Shown here piece after piece: positions 1-5,132 of a stretch of 5,319 nt of DNA (positions within the stretch are counted from its first letter, which is position 1; the number at the start of each line of letters is the position of its first letter). The position numbers and the translations under genes were made by a program. Where the stretch lies: positions 1 through 5,319 of the forward strand of contig JAZNRO010000008.1 of assembly GCA_045590715.1 (NCBI GenBank), read 5' to 3'. This stretch comes from RGIG5579 sp045590715. GTDB taxonomy: Bacteria > Bacillota > Clostridia > Oscillospirales > SIG627. Under the pieces are notes generated by a model. It saw only the letters and a list, made by a program, of their open reading frames with translations. It did no database searches and was not told the DNA's origin.

Positions 1-91
1 TTAGACGGATTTGATTTCATCCAAGGACTTGTCCTTGGATTTCATCTGAGTAAAGCGAAGATTTCATCGTGGCTAAGCCACGATTTCATTA
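1..91 (+). repeat. Palindrome array with GATTTCATC linkers (partial, cut by window edge)
   Basis: ATTTCAT occurs at 14-20, 39-45, 61-67 and 83-89, three of the four within the exact 9-mer GATTTCATC. The linkers separate three units. CCAAGGAC-TT-GTCCTTGG (21-38) is an 8-bp hairpin. A 15-nt unit, CTGAGTAAAGCGAAG (46-60), is not a clean palindrome. CGTGGC-TAA-GCCACG (68-82) is a 6-bp hairpin. The array enters through GGATTTG-ATTTCAT (7-20) and leaves through GATTTCATTA (82-91). Both edges recur in the array at 4591-4753, so this is probably the right half of the same kind of element, with its left half before base 1. No gene is visible in it. Function unknown. Confidence 0.85.
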
Positions 92-99
92 AACCAACA

Positions 100-143
100 A
101 AAAAGAGAGGACATTTCGGGCTTCCGATTTGTTCTCTCTTTTT
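100..143. terminator. Bidirectional intrinsic terminator downstream of trpS
   Basis: The arms 100-112 and 131-143 pair over 13 bp with one G-T wobble. A small inner CGG/CCG hairpin sits at 117-126. On the minus strand the stem is followed by a T-rich tract (99-104 and beyond), which suits termination of trpS. On the plus strand it ends in TTTTT, so it could also stop transcripts coming out of the palindrome array at 1-91. Confidence 0.75.
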
Positions 144-176
144 GTTCGTTATATGGGTTTGGACTACTGCGGGACT

Positions 177-196
177 GCATTTGTATGCACAAATGC
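177..196. repeat. Small perfect hairpin in the trpS 3' region
   Basis: GCATTTGT (177-184) and ACAAATGC (189-196) form a perfect 8-bp stem around the loop ATGC. No T-tract follows on either strand, so it is not a typical terminator. It lies in the trpS 3' untranslated region, between the stop codon at 274 and the terminator at 100-143. The rest of 149-273 shows no supported gene. Confidence 0.5.
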
Positions 197-273
197 GATG
201 CCGGTTCTTAACAGATGATTACAAATTCTCCGATAAGAGCATCACGCCTTTGGCAAACGATTTTTCTTTTTAT

Positions 274-1281
274 TTATTTTCCCTGATAGAAGCCGACCTT
301 GCGGTAAACCTTTTGAATGGTCTTTCTTGCAATGTAAGAGGCTTTTTCCGTGCCTTCCTTTAAAATGCCGTCAAGGTAAGCCTTATCCTTGGTCAGACGG
401 TCAAATTCGGTCTGCAAGGGGAGAAGGGCGTCGGCACAGGCTTCGCCTACTGCGGCCTTGAACTGGGCGTAACCGAGTCCTTCAAATTCTTTTTCTACCT
501 CAGGGCCGGTCTTACCGGTCAGACAAGAGTAAATGTTAATCAGATTATAGATGCCGGGGCGGTTTTCATCCCAGGCGATGGTAGCTTCCGAGTCGGTCAC
601 GGCACGCTTAAATTTGCGGATAATATCGTCCTTTCGGTCTAAAAGGAAGATGGAAGCGTTGGCATTGGGGTCGGATTTGGACATTTTTCTTTCCGGCTCT
701 GCCAGGGACATAATGCGGGCACTGGATTTTAAAATATAAGCTTCCGGCACGGTGAAGGTGGGGGAGTAGGCACCGTTGAAACGGTTCGCAATATCCCTTG
801 CCAGTTCAATGTGCTGTTTCTGGTCCGAGCCTACGGGTACCAGATCCGCCTGATAAAGCAGAATATCGGCGGCCATCAGTACCGGATAGGTGAAAAGGCC
901 GGCGTTGATATTGTCTGCGTGCTTCTGGCTCTTATCTTTAAACTGGGTCATACGGCTGAGCTCACCGAACATGGTGTTACAGCCCAGCACCCAGGAAAGC
1001 TGCGTATGTTCCGGCACGTGGCTCTGCAAAAAGAAAGCGGCCTTTTTGGGGTCGATCCCGCTGGCAAGATACAGGGCCAGGGTGTCAAGACTCTTCTTTC
1101 TCAAAACCGCAGGCTCTTGCCGTACGGTAATGGCGTGCAGATCTGCCACACAGTAGATACATTCAAATTCGTCCTGAAGATCCGCCCAGTTTTTCAGCGC
1201 GCCCAGATAGTTTCCCAGGGTCAGATTACCCGAAGGCTGAACGGCAGAGAAGATCCTCTTTTTGTTTTGAATTTGTTCCAT
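274..1281 (-). CDS. trpS: Tryptophan--tRNA ligase (TrpRS)
   Basis: This is a class I aminoacyl-tRNA synthetase that activates L-tryptophan with ATP and charges tRNA-Trp in the cytoplasm. The 335-aa product has the usual bacterial length. The HIGH-type signature is in PSGNLTLGNYLGA (residues 16-28), followed by VADLHAIT (45-52), the conserved GSDQKQHIELARDIA stretch (151-165) and a canonical KMSKS loop (199-203, in ERKMSKSDPNA). The ATG at 1281 is preceded by AAGGA (minus strand, 1289-1293) with 7 nt spacing, and no longer in-frame start is needed. The gene is monocistronic, divergent from the CNNM pair, and ends at the hairpin terminator at 100-143. Its promoter lies close to the start, leaving a leader of only about 30 nt. 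Nothing is missing; the assignment is secure. Confidence 0.98.
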   Translation of the reverse strand: MEQIQNKKRIFSAVQPSGNLTLGNYLGALKNWADLQDEFECIYCVADLHAITVRQEPAVLRKKSLDTLALYLASGIDPKKAAFFLQSHVPEHTQLSWVLGCNTMFGELSRMTQFKDKSQKHADNINAGLFTYPVLMAADILLYQADLVPVGSDQKQHIELARDIANRFNGAYSPTFTVPEAYILKSSARIMSLAEPERKMSKSDPNANASIFLLDRKDDIIRKFKRAVTDSEATIAWDENRPGIYNLINIYSCLTGKTGPEVEKEFEGLGYAQFKAAVGEACADALLPLQTEFDRLTKDKAYLDGILKEGTEKASYIARKTIQKVYRKVGFYQGK

Positions 1282-1320
1282 GATAATTTCCTTTCAAAGG
1301 GTTCTTTTCATTTCCTATAT

Positions 1321-1349
1321 AATATAACATAAAAACAAGGCTATTTCAA
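1321..1349 (-). promoter_or_regulatory. Putative sigma-A promoter of trpS
   Basis: On the minus strand TTGAAA (1344-1349) is followed after 17 nt by TATATT (1321-1326). Transcription would begin near 1314, about 33 nt before the ATG. That leaves no room for a T-box or a long attenuator, the common control for synthetase genes in this phylum. Confidence 0.65.
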
Positions 1350-1372
1350 GTGCGCTTTTGCATTTTGCTTTT

Positions 1373-1389
1373 ATATCTTTGAAAGATAT
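1373..1389. promoter_or_regulatory. 17-bp palindrome between divergent promoters
   Basis: ATATCTTT-G-AAAGATAT is a perfect inverted repeat of 8+1+8. It lies between the -35 element of trpS (1344-1349) and that of the CNNM operon (1402-1407). Its position suits an operator, but AT-rich intergenic DNA produces such palindromes by chance, and no regulator is identified. Confidence 0.3.
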
Positions 1390-1401
1390 GGTCTAAATCC
1401 C

Positions 1402-1430
1402 TTGCTTTTTCTTGAAATTTGTGATATGAT
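1402..1430 (+). promoter_or_regulatory. Putative extended -10 promoter of the CNNM operon
   Basis: TTGCTT (1402-1407) is followed after 17 nt by TATGAT (1425-1430), which is preceded by TGA (1422-1424), an extended -10 motif. Transcription would begin near 1437. That leaves a leader of about 39 nt, too short for an M-box magnesium riboswitch. Confidence 0.55.
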
Positions 1431-1475
1431 GGAGTGTAAAGCATACTATTTTAATTTAAAGGAGTTGGTTTTTTC

Positions 1476-2549
1476 GTGGATCCCGCGGGTAGTACATTTT
1501 TATTGCTTGCATCTGGGGGGGTAAAAGCGCCCTCAACCTATCTTTTGGTGCTCATCTGTCTTTACTGTCTTTGTCTTTTGTTCTCTTCTTATTTTGCTGC
1601 TTCGGAAACAGCTTTTACCGCTGTCAGCAAGGTGAAGCTCAGGACACTTACGGATAAAGGAAATCGCAGGGCGAAGAAAGCCCTTTGGATCACCGATCAT
1701 TTTGACAAGACCCTAACCACCATTCTCATCGGAAACAATATTTTTCACGCTGCCGGCGCGGCACTGACCACCCTGGCTTTGGTGGAACTGTTCCATGAGA
1801 AGGCCGGCGCATATTCCATGCTGGGTACCTTTGTCACCGCTTTGATCGTGTATCTCTTTGCCGAGATGATCCCCAAAAGCATTGCGAAAGTGCACAATGA
1901 AAAAATGGCGCTGTTTTTTGCGCCGTCTATGCGTTTTCTGGTAAAGTTTTTAACGCCTGTTTCTGCTGTTTTTACGGCAATTTCTGATTTTGTTGCAAAA
2001 ATGTTTTCCTCCGGTGAGAAAAACACCGTGACGGAAGAGGAGATCATCAGCATTATTGAAACCATTGAGGATGAGGGCGTTTTGGAACCGGAAAAGCAGG
2101 CACTTGTTAATTCTGCCATGGAATTCCGTGAAAAGCTGGCTCGTGATATTATGGTTCCCATGGACCAGGTGGTACTGGTTTCCAGTACGACCCCCCGAGC
2201 AAAACTGGTAGAGATCATCAAAACCAGTCCCTATTCCCGTATTCCGGTGTACGAAGGAAATGTATCCAACGTGATCGGCATTTTGCCGGCCAATCTTTAC
2301 CTTTCCATGCACGCCGCCGGGAAACCCATCGTTCTTCGTAAGATTCTCTTAAAGCCCTACGTGTTTGATGAAAACACCGAGATCTCCGAGCTTCTCCAGA
2401 GAATGCGCTTAAATAAGCTTCATATGGTATTCGTTACCAACGCCAAACGGAAAAAGGTTGGTCTAATTACCATGGAAGACCTTCTGGAAGAGCTGGTAGG
2501 CGAAATTCAGGACGAAACCGATACAGGCGAAGGCCTGGATTTGGCTTAA
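1476..2549 (+). CDS. CNNM/CorC-family membrane CBS protein lacking the CorC_HlyC domain
   Basis: This 357-aa protein has a DUF21/CNNM transmembrane domain (about 22-185) and a CBS pair (about 222-345). Family members are linked to Mg2+ or other cation export; the hemolysin label used in databases is historical. CNNM hallmarks are SETAFTAVSK (43-52), IGNN (85-88) and AEMIPK (129-134), where the family usually has Gly before Glu. CBS1 carries YSRIPVYEG (253-261); CBS2 ends in GLITMEDLLEELVGEI (329-344). The DEYGG loop usual before that motif is replaced by a basic stretch, NAKRKK. The protein ends about 15 residues after CBS2, with no CorC_HlyC domain. The GTG start at 1476 is preceded by AAAGGAG (1458-1464), 11 nt away. 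It is the first gene of an operon with its paralogue, separated by 12 nt. Family is secure; the transported ion is not. Confidence 0.9.
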   Translation: MDPAGSTFLLLASGGVKAPSTYLLVLICLYCLCLLFSSYFAASETAFTAVSKVKLRTLTDKGNRRAKKALWITDHFDKTLTTILIGNNIFHAAGAALTTLALVELFHEKAGAYSMLGTFVTALIVYLFAEMIPKSIAKVHNEKMALFFAPSMRFLVKFLTPVSAVFTAISDFVAKMFSSGEKNTVTEEEIISIIETIEDEGVLEPEKQALVNSAMEFREKLARDIMVPMDQVVLVSSTTPRAKLVEIIKTSPYSRIPVYEGNVSNVIGILPANLYLSMHAAGKPIVLRKILLKPYVFDENTEISELLQRMRLNKLHMVFVTNAKRKKVGLITMEDLLEELVGEIQDETDTGEGLDLA

Positions 2550-2561
2550 GGGGGTGACGAA

Positions 2562-3863
2562 ATGGGAAACATATTACCTTATATCGGCATTCTCTGTTGC
2601 CTTTTAGGATCCGCTTTCTTCTCCGGAACGGAGATCGCTTTTACGTCTCTTTCTAAAATCAAAATGAAAAAAGAGACAGAGAATCCTTCTTCTCCCGTGT
2701 GGAAGCTGATCGCGTTTATTTATAATCACTACGATAACGCCTTATCTACGGTGCTCATTGGTAATAACCTGGTAAATATCGGTGCTACCGTGATTATGAC
2801 CTTCCTTGCCATTGACCTGGCAAAACTTGTGAATATGACCGCAGAGCAGGTTTCTCCCATCGTAACGGTTCTGATGACCGTTATCATTCTCATCGTCGGC
2901 GAAATTACGCCGAAGATGATCGCCCGCAGAGCCAGTGAAGGCTTTGCAAAAATGGCCGCCTATCCGGTTATTGTACTGATGGTCATTTTCTTCCCCCTGG
3001 TTTGGGTAAGTTCGATGATCGTAAAAGGTCTGAACTATATTTTCCGCAAGCGAGACGGCCAGGATGTAACCGTGACCGAAGAGGAACTGGAAAACATTCT
3101 GGATACCGCGGAAGAGGAAGGGGTCATGGAGGAGAACGAAACCGAGCTTCTTCAGTCCGCCCTGGAATTTACCGATATGGATGCGGCCGATATCTTAACG
3201 CCCAGAATTGACGTTGTGGGCTTTGAGGTAGGGGATAGCATCGAAAAAGTGCTGGAAGTGATTTCTGATACCCAGTTCTCCCGTTTCCCCGTGTACGAGG
3301 GAACGGTAGACCACGTGGTAGGCGTTCTGGTTGCCAAGCACCTTTTGAAGGAACTGGTGGATAATCCGGACGTGAAGATCACGGATCTGATGCTGGAGCC
3401 TATCTTTATTCCAAAGACCATGCGCCTTCCCGATATTATGAATCTCTTCCGTCGTCACCGTACCCATATGGTGGCCGTTGCGGATGAGTACGGCGGAATT
3501 TTGGGAATCGTAACCATGGAAGACGTTCTGGAGTGTCTGGTAGGTGAAATTTGGGACGAAAACGACGATATCGTAAATGAGTTCCAGAAACTGGATAACA
3601 ATCGCTATGAATGTGCCGGTGAAATGAACCTGACCGATTTCTTTGATGAAATGGATCTGGAGGAAGAAGAGGCAGATACGGAATGTGCCACTATGGGCGG
3701 TTGGGCCACCGAGCGCATCGGTGCCATGCCCCAGCCTTTCGACTCCTTTGATTTTAAGAATCTTACCATTCTGATCAAGGAAGTGGACGAGCATCACAGA
3801 GTTTTAAGACTTCTTATTCTGGTCCACGAATTTAAAAAAGAAGACCTTCCCGATGAAGACTAA
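2562..3863 (+). CDS. CNNM/CorC-family cation transporter with CBS pair and CorC_HlyC domain
   Basis: This is a full-length (433 aa) family member. The DUF21/CNNM membrane domain spans about 3-180, with SGTEIAFTSLSK (21-32), IGNN (66-69) and GEITPK (113-118). An acidic linker helix follows (172-197). CBS1 carries FSRFPVYEG (239-247), CBS2 carries ADEYGGILGIVTMED (307-321), and the T-x-E-D motif fits the nucleotide-contacting site known in the family. A C-terminal CorC_HlyC domain spans about 343-425. The likely role is Mg2+ or related cation efflux gated by nucleotide binding at the CBS dimer; this is inferred from the family. The ATG at 2562 follows AGGGGGTGA (2549-2557), which overlaps the stop codon of the upstream paralogue, suggesting coupled translation. 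Transcription ends at the hairpin at 3869-3899. Unlike its partner it keeps all expected domains. Confidence 0.93.
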   Translation: MGNILPYIGILCCLLGSAFFSGTEIAFTSLSKIKMKKETENPSSPVWKLIAFIYNHYDNALSTVLIGNNLVNIGATVIMTFLAIDLAKLVNMTAEQVSPIVTVLMTVIILIVGEITPKMIARRASEGFAKMAAYPVIVLMVIFFPLVWVSSMIVKGLNYIFRKRDGQDVTVTEEELENILDTAEEEGVMEENETELLQSALEFTDMDAADILTPRIDVVGFEVGDSIEKVLEVISDTQFSRFPVYEGTVDHVVGVLVAKHLLKELVDNPDVKITDLMLEPIFIPKTMRLPDIMNLFRRHRTHMVAVADEYGGILGIVTMEDVLECLVGEIWDENDDIVNEFQKLDNNRYECAGEMNLTDFFDEMDLEEEEADTECATMGGWATERIGAMPQPFDSFDFKNLTILIKEVDEHHRVLRLLILVHEFKKEDLPDED

Positions 3864-3868
3864 AAAAG

Positions 3869-3904
3869 AAAAGCCATTTGCAGAAAGCAAATGGCTTTTT
3901 GTTT
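3869..3904. terminator. Bidirectional terminator between convergent CNNM operon and mscL
   Basis: The arms 3869-3881 and 3887-3899 form a 13-bp perfect stem (AAAAGCCATTTGC and its complement) around the loop AGAAA. T-runs follow on the plus strand, and A-runs before it provide T-runs on the minus strand. It begins 6 nt after the CNNM stop codon and ends about 10 nt from the mscL stop codon, so it serves both genes. Confidence 0.92.
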
Positions 3905-3911
3905 TTTCTTT

Positions 3912-4322
3912 TTAGTCTTCCAGGGTGGAAGTGCAGTGAGGACAGCGGGTAGCGTCCAGTGCGATCTCACTCTTGCAGAAGGGACATTTTTTTGTGGTGG
4001 GTGCCGGTGCGGGAGCTTCTTCTTTCTTCTTTCCGATGGTTGACATTGCGGCGATGGCCTTTACCAGAAGGAAGAGGACGAAGGCGGTAAGTACAAAGTT
4101 TACCACGGCGGAAAGGAAGTTTGCAAAGCAGCTTCCGATCAGAGCGAAGGAAAGAGTGCCCCAGCTCCAGGTGAGAATGATATTTAACAGGGGACGGATG
4201 AAACTATCGGTCAGTGCGGTAACAATGGCAGTAAAGGCGCCGCCGATGATGATACCGATTGCCATATCCAGGACGTTGCCCCGAATGGCGAATTTTTTAA
4301 ATTCTTCAAAAAACTTTTTCAT
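3912..4322 (-). CDS. mscL: Large-conductance mechanosensitive channel with C-terminal zinc ribbon
   Basis: The 136-aa product is a membrane channel that opens under high membrane tension and releases solutes during hypo-osmotic shock; known MscL proteins form homopentamers. The N-terminal amphipathic helix and TM1 contain the family signature FAIRGNVLDMAIGIIIGGAF (11-30). TM2 is about 66-93. The loop between them is short compared with the E. coli protein. After a charged and Ala/Pro-rich linker (about 97-112), the C terminus carries CPFC (113-116) and CPHC (127-130), a four-cysteine zinc-ribbon pattern where E. coli MscL has a helical bundle. The ATG at 4322 is preceded by AAGGTG (minus strand, 4331-4336). 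It is divergent from tRNA-Gln and convergent with the CNNM operon. The channel assignment is secure; metal binding is inferred from the cysteines. Confidence 0.95.
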   Translation of the reverse strand: MKKFFEEFKKFAIRGNVLDMAIGIIIGGAFTAIVTALTDSFIRPLLNIILTWSWGTLSFALIGSCFANFLSAVVNFVLTAFVLFLLVKAIAAMSTIGKKKEEAPAPAPTTKKCPFCKSEIALDATRCPHCTSTLED

Positions 4323-4351
4323 AAAAATGACACCTTTCTTGTTTTTTCTTC

Positions 4352-4380
4352 ATTTTATCACAGCAAAAAAACAATTTCAA
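4352..4380 (-). promoter_or_regulatory. Putative sigma-A promoter of mscL
   Basis: On the minus strand TTGAAA (4375-4380) is followed after 17 nt by TAAAAT (4352-4357), preceded by TGTGA. The predicted start is near 4345, about 23 nt before the ATG, with the ribosome binding site between them. Confidence 0.55.
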
Positions 4381-4422
4381 GAAACTTTTAAAACTTTTTC
4401 CCAGAAAAAGCAGAAATTTCAC

Positions 4423-4454
4423 TTGACAAAAGACAGGGAAAGTGGTAATATAAT
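4423..4454 (+). promoter_or_regulatory. Putative promoter of tRNA-Gln
   Basis: A perfect TTGACA lies at 4423-4428. Seventeen nt later comes TAATAT (4446-4451) with TGG before it, an extended -10. The overlapping TATAAT at 4449-4454 is a better hexamer but would need a 20-nt spacer. Transcription would start near 4458, about a dozen nt before the tRNA. Confidence 0.7.
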
Positions 4455-4469
4455 CGTCGTTGAAATTAT

Positions 4470-4544
4470 TGCCGAATAGTGTAACGGTTAGCACGACAGA
4501 CTCTGACTCTGTTTGTCTGGGTTCAAATCCTAGTTCGGCAGCCA
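4470..4544 (+). tRNA. tRNA-Gln, anticodon CTG, CCA encoded
   Basis: A full cloverleaf can be drawn. The acceptor stem is TGCCGAA (4470-4476) with TTCGGCA (4534-4540). The D stem is GTGT/GCAC (4479-4482, 4491-4494). The anticodon stem is ACAGA/TCTGT (4496-4500, 4508-4512), with loop CTCTGAC and anticodon CTG at 4503-4505, reading CAG. The T stem is CTGGG/CCTAG (one G-T) around TTCAAAT. The discriminator base is G4541 and CCA is encoded at 4542-4544. The U1-A72 end fits bacterial tRNA-Gln. It is a single-gene unit with its own promoter and terminator. Confidence 0.95.
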
Positions 4545-4546
4545 TG

Positions 4547-4585
4547 AAAAAACCTCTTTTGTTATTAACACAAAAGAGGTTTTTT
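4547..4585 (+). terminator. Intrinsic terminator of tRNA-Gln
   Basis: A 16-bp perfect stem (4547-4562 with 4570-4585) around a 7-nt loop, with ACCTCTTTTGT in the left arm and a T6 tract closing the right arm. It starts 2 nt after the CCA end and stops 5 nt before the palindrome array. Confidence 0.9.
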
Positions 4586-4590
4586 CAACT

Positions 4591-4680
4591 AAATCCACCC
4601 TTTTGGGTGGGTGAAATCATCTCTGGTGATGAAATCCCCTTCGGGGATGAAATCCGGCTTGACGCCGGGAGGGTGGATTT
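4591..4680. repeat. 10-bp inverted repeat enclosing the left half of the array
   Basis: AAATCCACCC (4591-4600) and GGGTGGATTT (4671-4680) are perfect reverse complements 70 nt apart, with the left-half hairpins between them. CCACCC can instead pair locally with GGGTGG at 4605-4610, so two exclusive folds are possible. The right arm also marks the point where linker orientation switches. Confidence 0.8.
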
Positions 4681-4753
4681 AATTTCATCTAAGCGAAGTG
4701 AAGATTTCATCTGCAAAGCAGATTTCATCCTTGCAAGAGCAAGGATTTCATTA
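4591..4753 (+). repeat. Palindrome array with inverted GATGAAATC / GATTTCATC linkers
   Basis: A 163-bp array of short hairpins joined by a constant linker. In the left half the linker reads (A/G)TGAAAT (4611, 4629, 4647); in the right half it is the reverse complement, ATTTCAT (4682, 4704, 4722, 4745). Left-half units are CCACCC-TTTT-GGGTGG (4595-4610), a weak 4-bp hairpin with one wobble (4618-4628), CCCC-TTC-GGGG (4636-4646) and CCGGC-TTGAC-GCCGG (4654-4668). Right-half units are CTAAGCGAAGTGAAG (4689-4703, not a clean palindrome), CTGC-AAA-GCAG (4711-4721) and CCTTGC-AAGA-GCAAGG (4729-4744). The array leaves through GATTTCATTA. It lies between the tRNA-Gln terminator and the four-helix-bundle gene. 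Hairpins differ in sequence while linkers stay fixed, the opposite of CRISPR. Whether it acts as DNA or RNA cannot be seen. Confidence 0.9.
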
Positions 4754-4759
4754 TATAAT
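4731..4759 (+). promoter_or_regulatory. Possible promoter formed by the last array hairpin
   Basis: TTGCAA (4731-4736, inside the last hairpin) is followed after 17 nt by a perfect TATAAT (4754-4759) just past the last linker. Transcription would begin near 4766, at the ribosome binding site, giving a leader of only about 12 nt. The -35 match is 4 of 6 and the region is AT-rich, so it may be fortuitous. Confidence 0.45.
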
Positions 4760-4777
4760 GCTTTTGAGGTGATCACT

Positions 4778-5125
4778 GTGGCTGAAAACAAATTGGCTGA
4801 TCTATCTACTGAATTTGCAATTCAGATATTAAGCCTTACCGATAATATAAAGGGTCATTATTCTTTATCCAATCAGCTTGAGAGAAGCGGAACGTCTATT
4901 GGTGCTAATATTCGCGAGGCTAAATATGCTCATAGCCGTCTTGATTTTATTGCAAAATTGCAAATTGCTTTAAAAGAGTGCTATGAAACGGAATATTGGA
5001 TTGAAATTGCCCTGAAAGCGAATATTATTTCTACTGAGTCGGTTAAAAACGTTTTGCACGATTGTGGCGTTATTCGGAGAATGCTTATTTCTTCTATCAA
5101 TACCGCAAAAGAAAATATGAATTGA
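4778..5125 (+). CDS. Four-helix-bundle protein (S23 / 23S rRNA intervening-sequence protein family, bAvd-like)
   Basis: The 115-aa product belongs to the small all-helical family first named from ORFs inside 23S rRNA intervening sequences and related in fold to bAvd, the accessory protein of diversity-generating retroelements. The family hallmark SGTSIGANIREA is at 37-48, and the third-helix motif LQIALKECYETEYWIEIA at 61-78. Four amphipathic helices are expected at about 7-25, 29-52, 54-80 and 84-111. By hand count it has 13 Lys/Arg and 14 Asp/Glu, so it is not strongly basic as bAvd is. The GTG at 4778 is chosen because GAGGTGATC (4766-4774) precedes it; upstream in-frame codons run through the array, terminator and tRNA. 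GC is about 36% over 4781-5100, lower than the neighbours, which suggests transfer. No reverse transcriptase or rRNA is nearby. The family is confident; the function is unknown. Confidence 0.9.
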   Translation: MAENKLADLSTEFAIQILSLTDNIKGHYSLSNQLERSGTSIGANIREAKYAHSRLDFIAKLQIALKECYETEYWIEIALKANIISTESVKNVLHDCGVIRRMLISSINTAKENMN

Positions 5126-5132
5126 TTTGTAT

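Noticed and set aside
142..363. 73-codon plus-strand frame after the left terminator
   Set aside because: It starts inside the terminator arm, has no ribosome binding site and overlaps the 3' end of trpS antisense. It does not look like a protein family.
811..1332. 173-codon frame antisense to trpS
   Set aside because: It is a shadow of a well-conserved gene, without a ribosome binding site or recognisable domain.
1431..1475. Magnesium (M-box) or other riboswitch before the CNNM operon
   Set aside because: The promoter at 1402-1430 leaves about 39 nt of leader, too short for a known Mg2+ riboswitch, and no terminator hairpin lies there.
3195..3797. 200-codon frame antisense to the second CNNM gene
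   Set aside because: It is a shadow frame rich in His and without family features; the plus-strand protein is certain.
4591..4753. CRISPR array
   Set aside because: Constant segments are only 7-9 nt, the variable segments are themselves palindromic and 11-16 nt long, orientation flips midway, and no cas gene is present.
4460..4777. Open frame continuous with the four-helix-bundle gene, reading through tRNA, terminator and array, with repeated DEI and DFI peptides
   Set aside because: It overlaps a certain tRNA and a strong terminator. The linker GATGAAATC/GATTTCATC is simply open in this frame, array periods (18, 22, 23 nt) do not keep frame, and GTG 4778 has an excellent ribosome binding site.
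4591..5125. Diversity-generating retroelement
   Set aside because: Only a bAvd-like protein is present. No reverse transcriptase, template/variable repeat pair or target gene is visible in the window.
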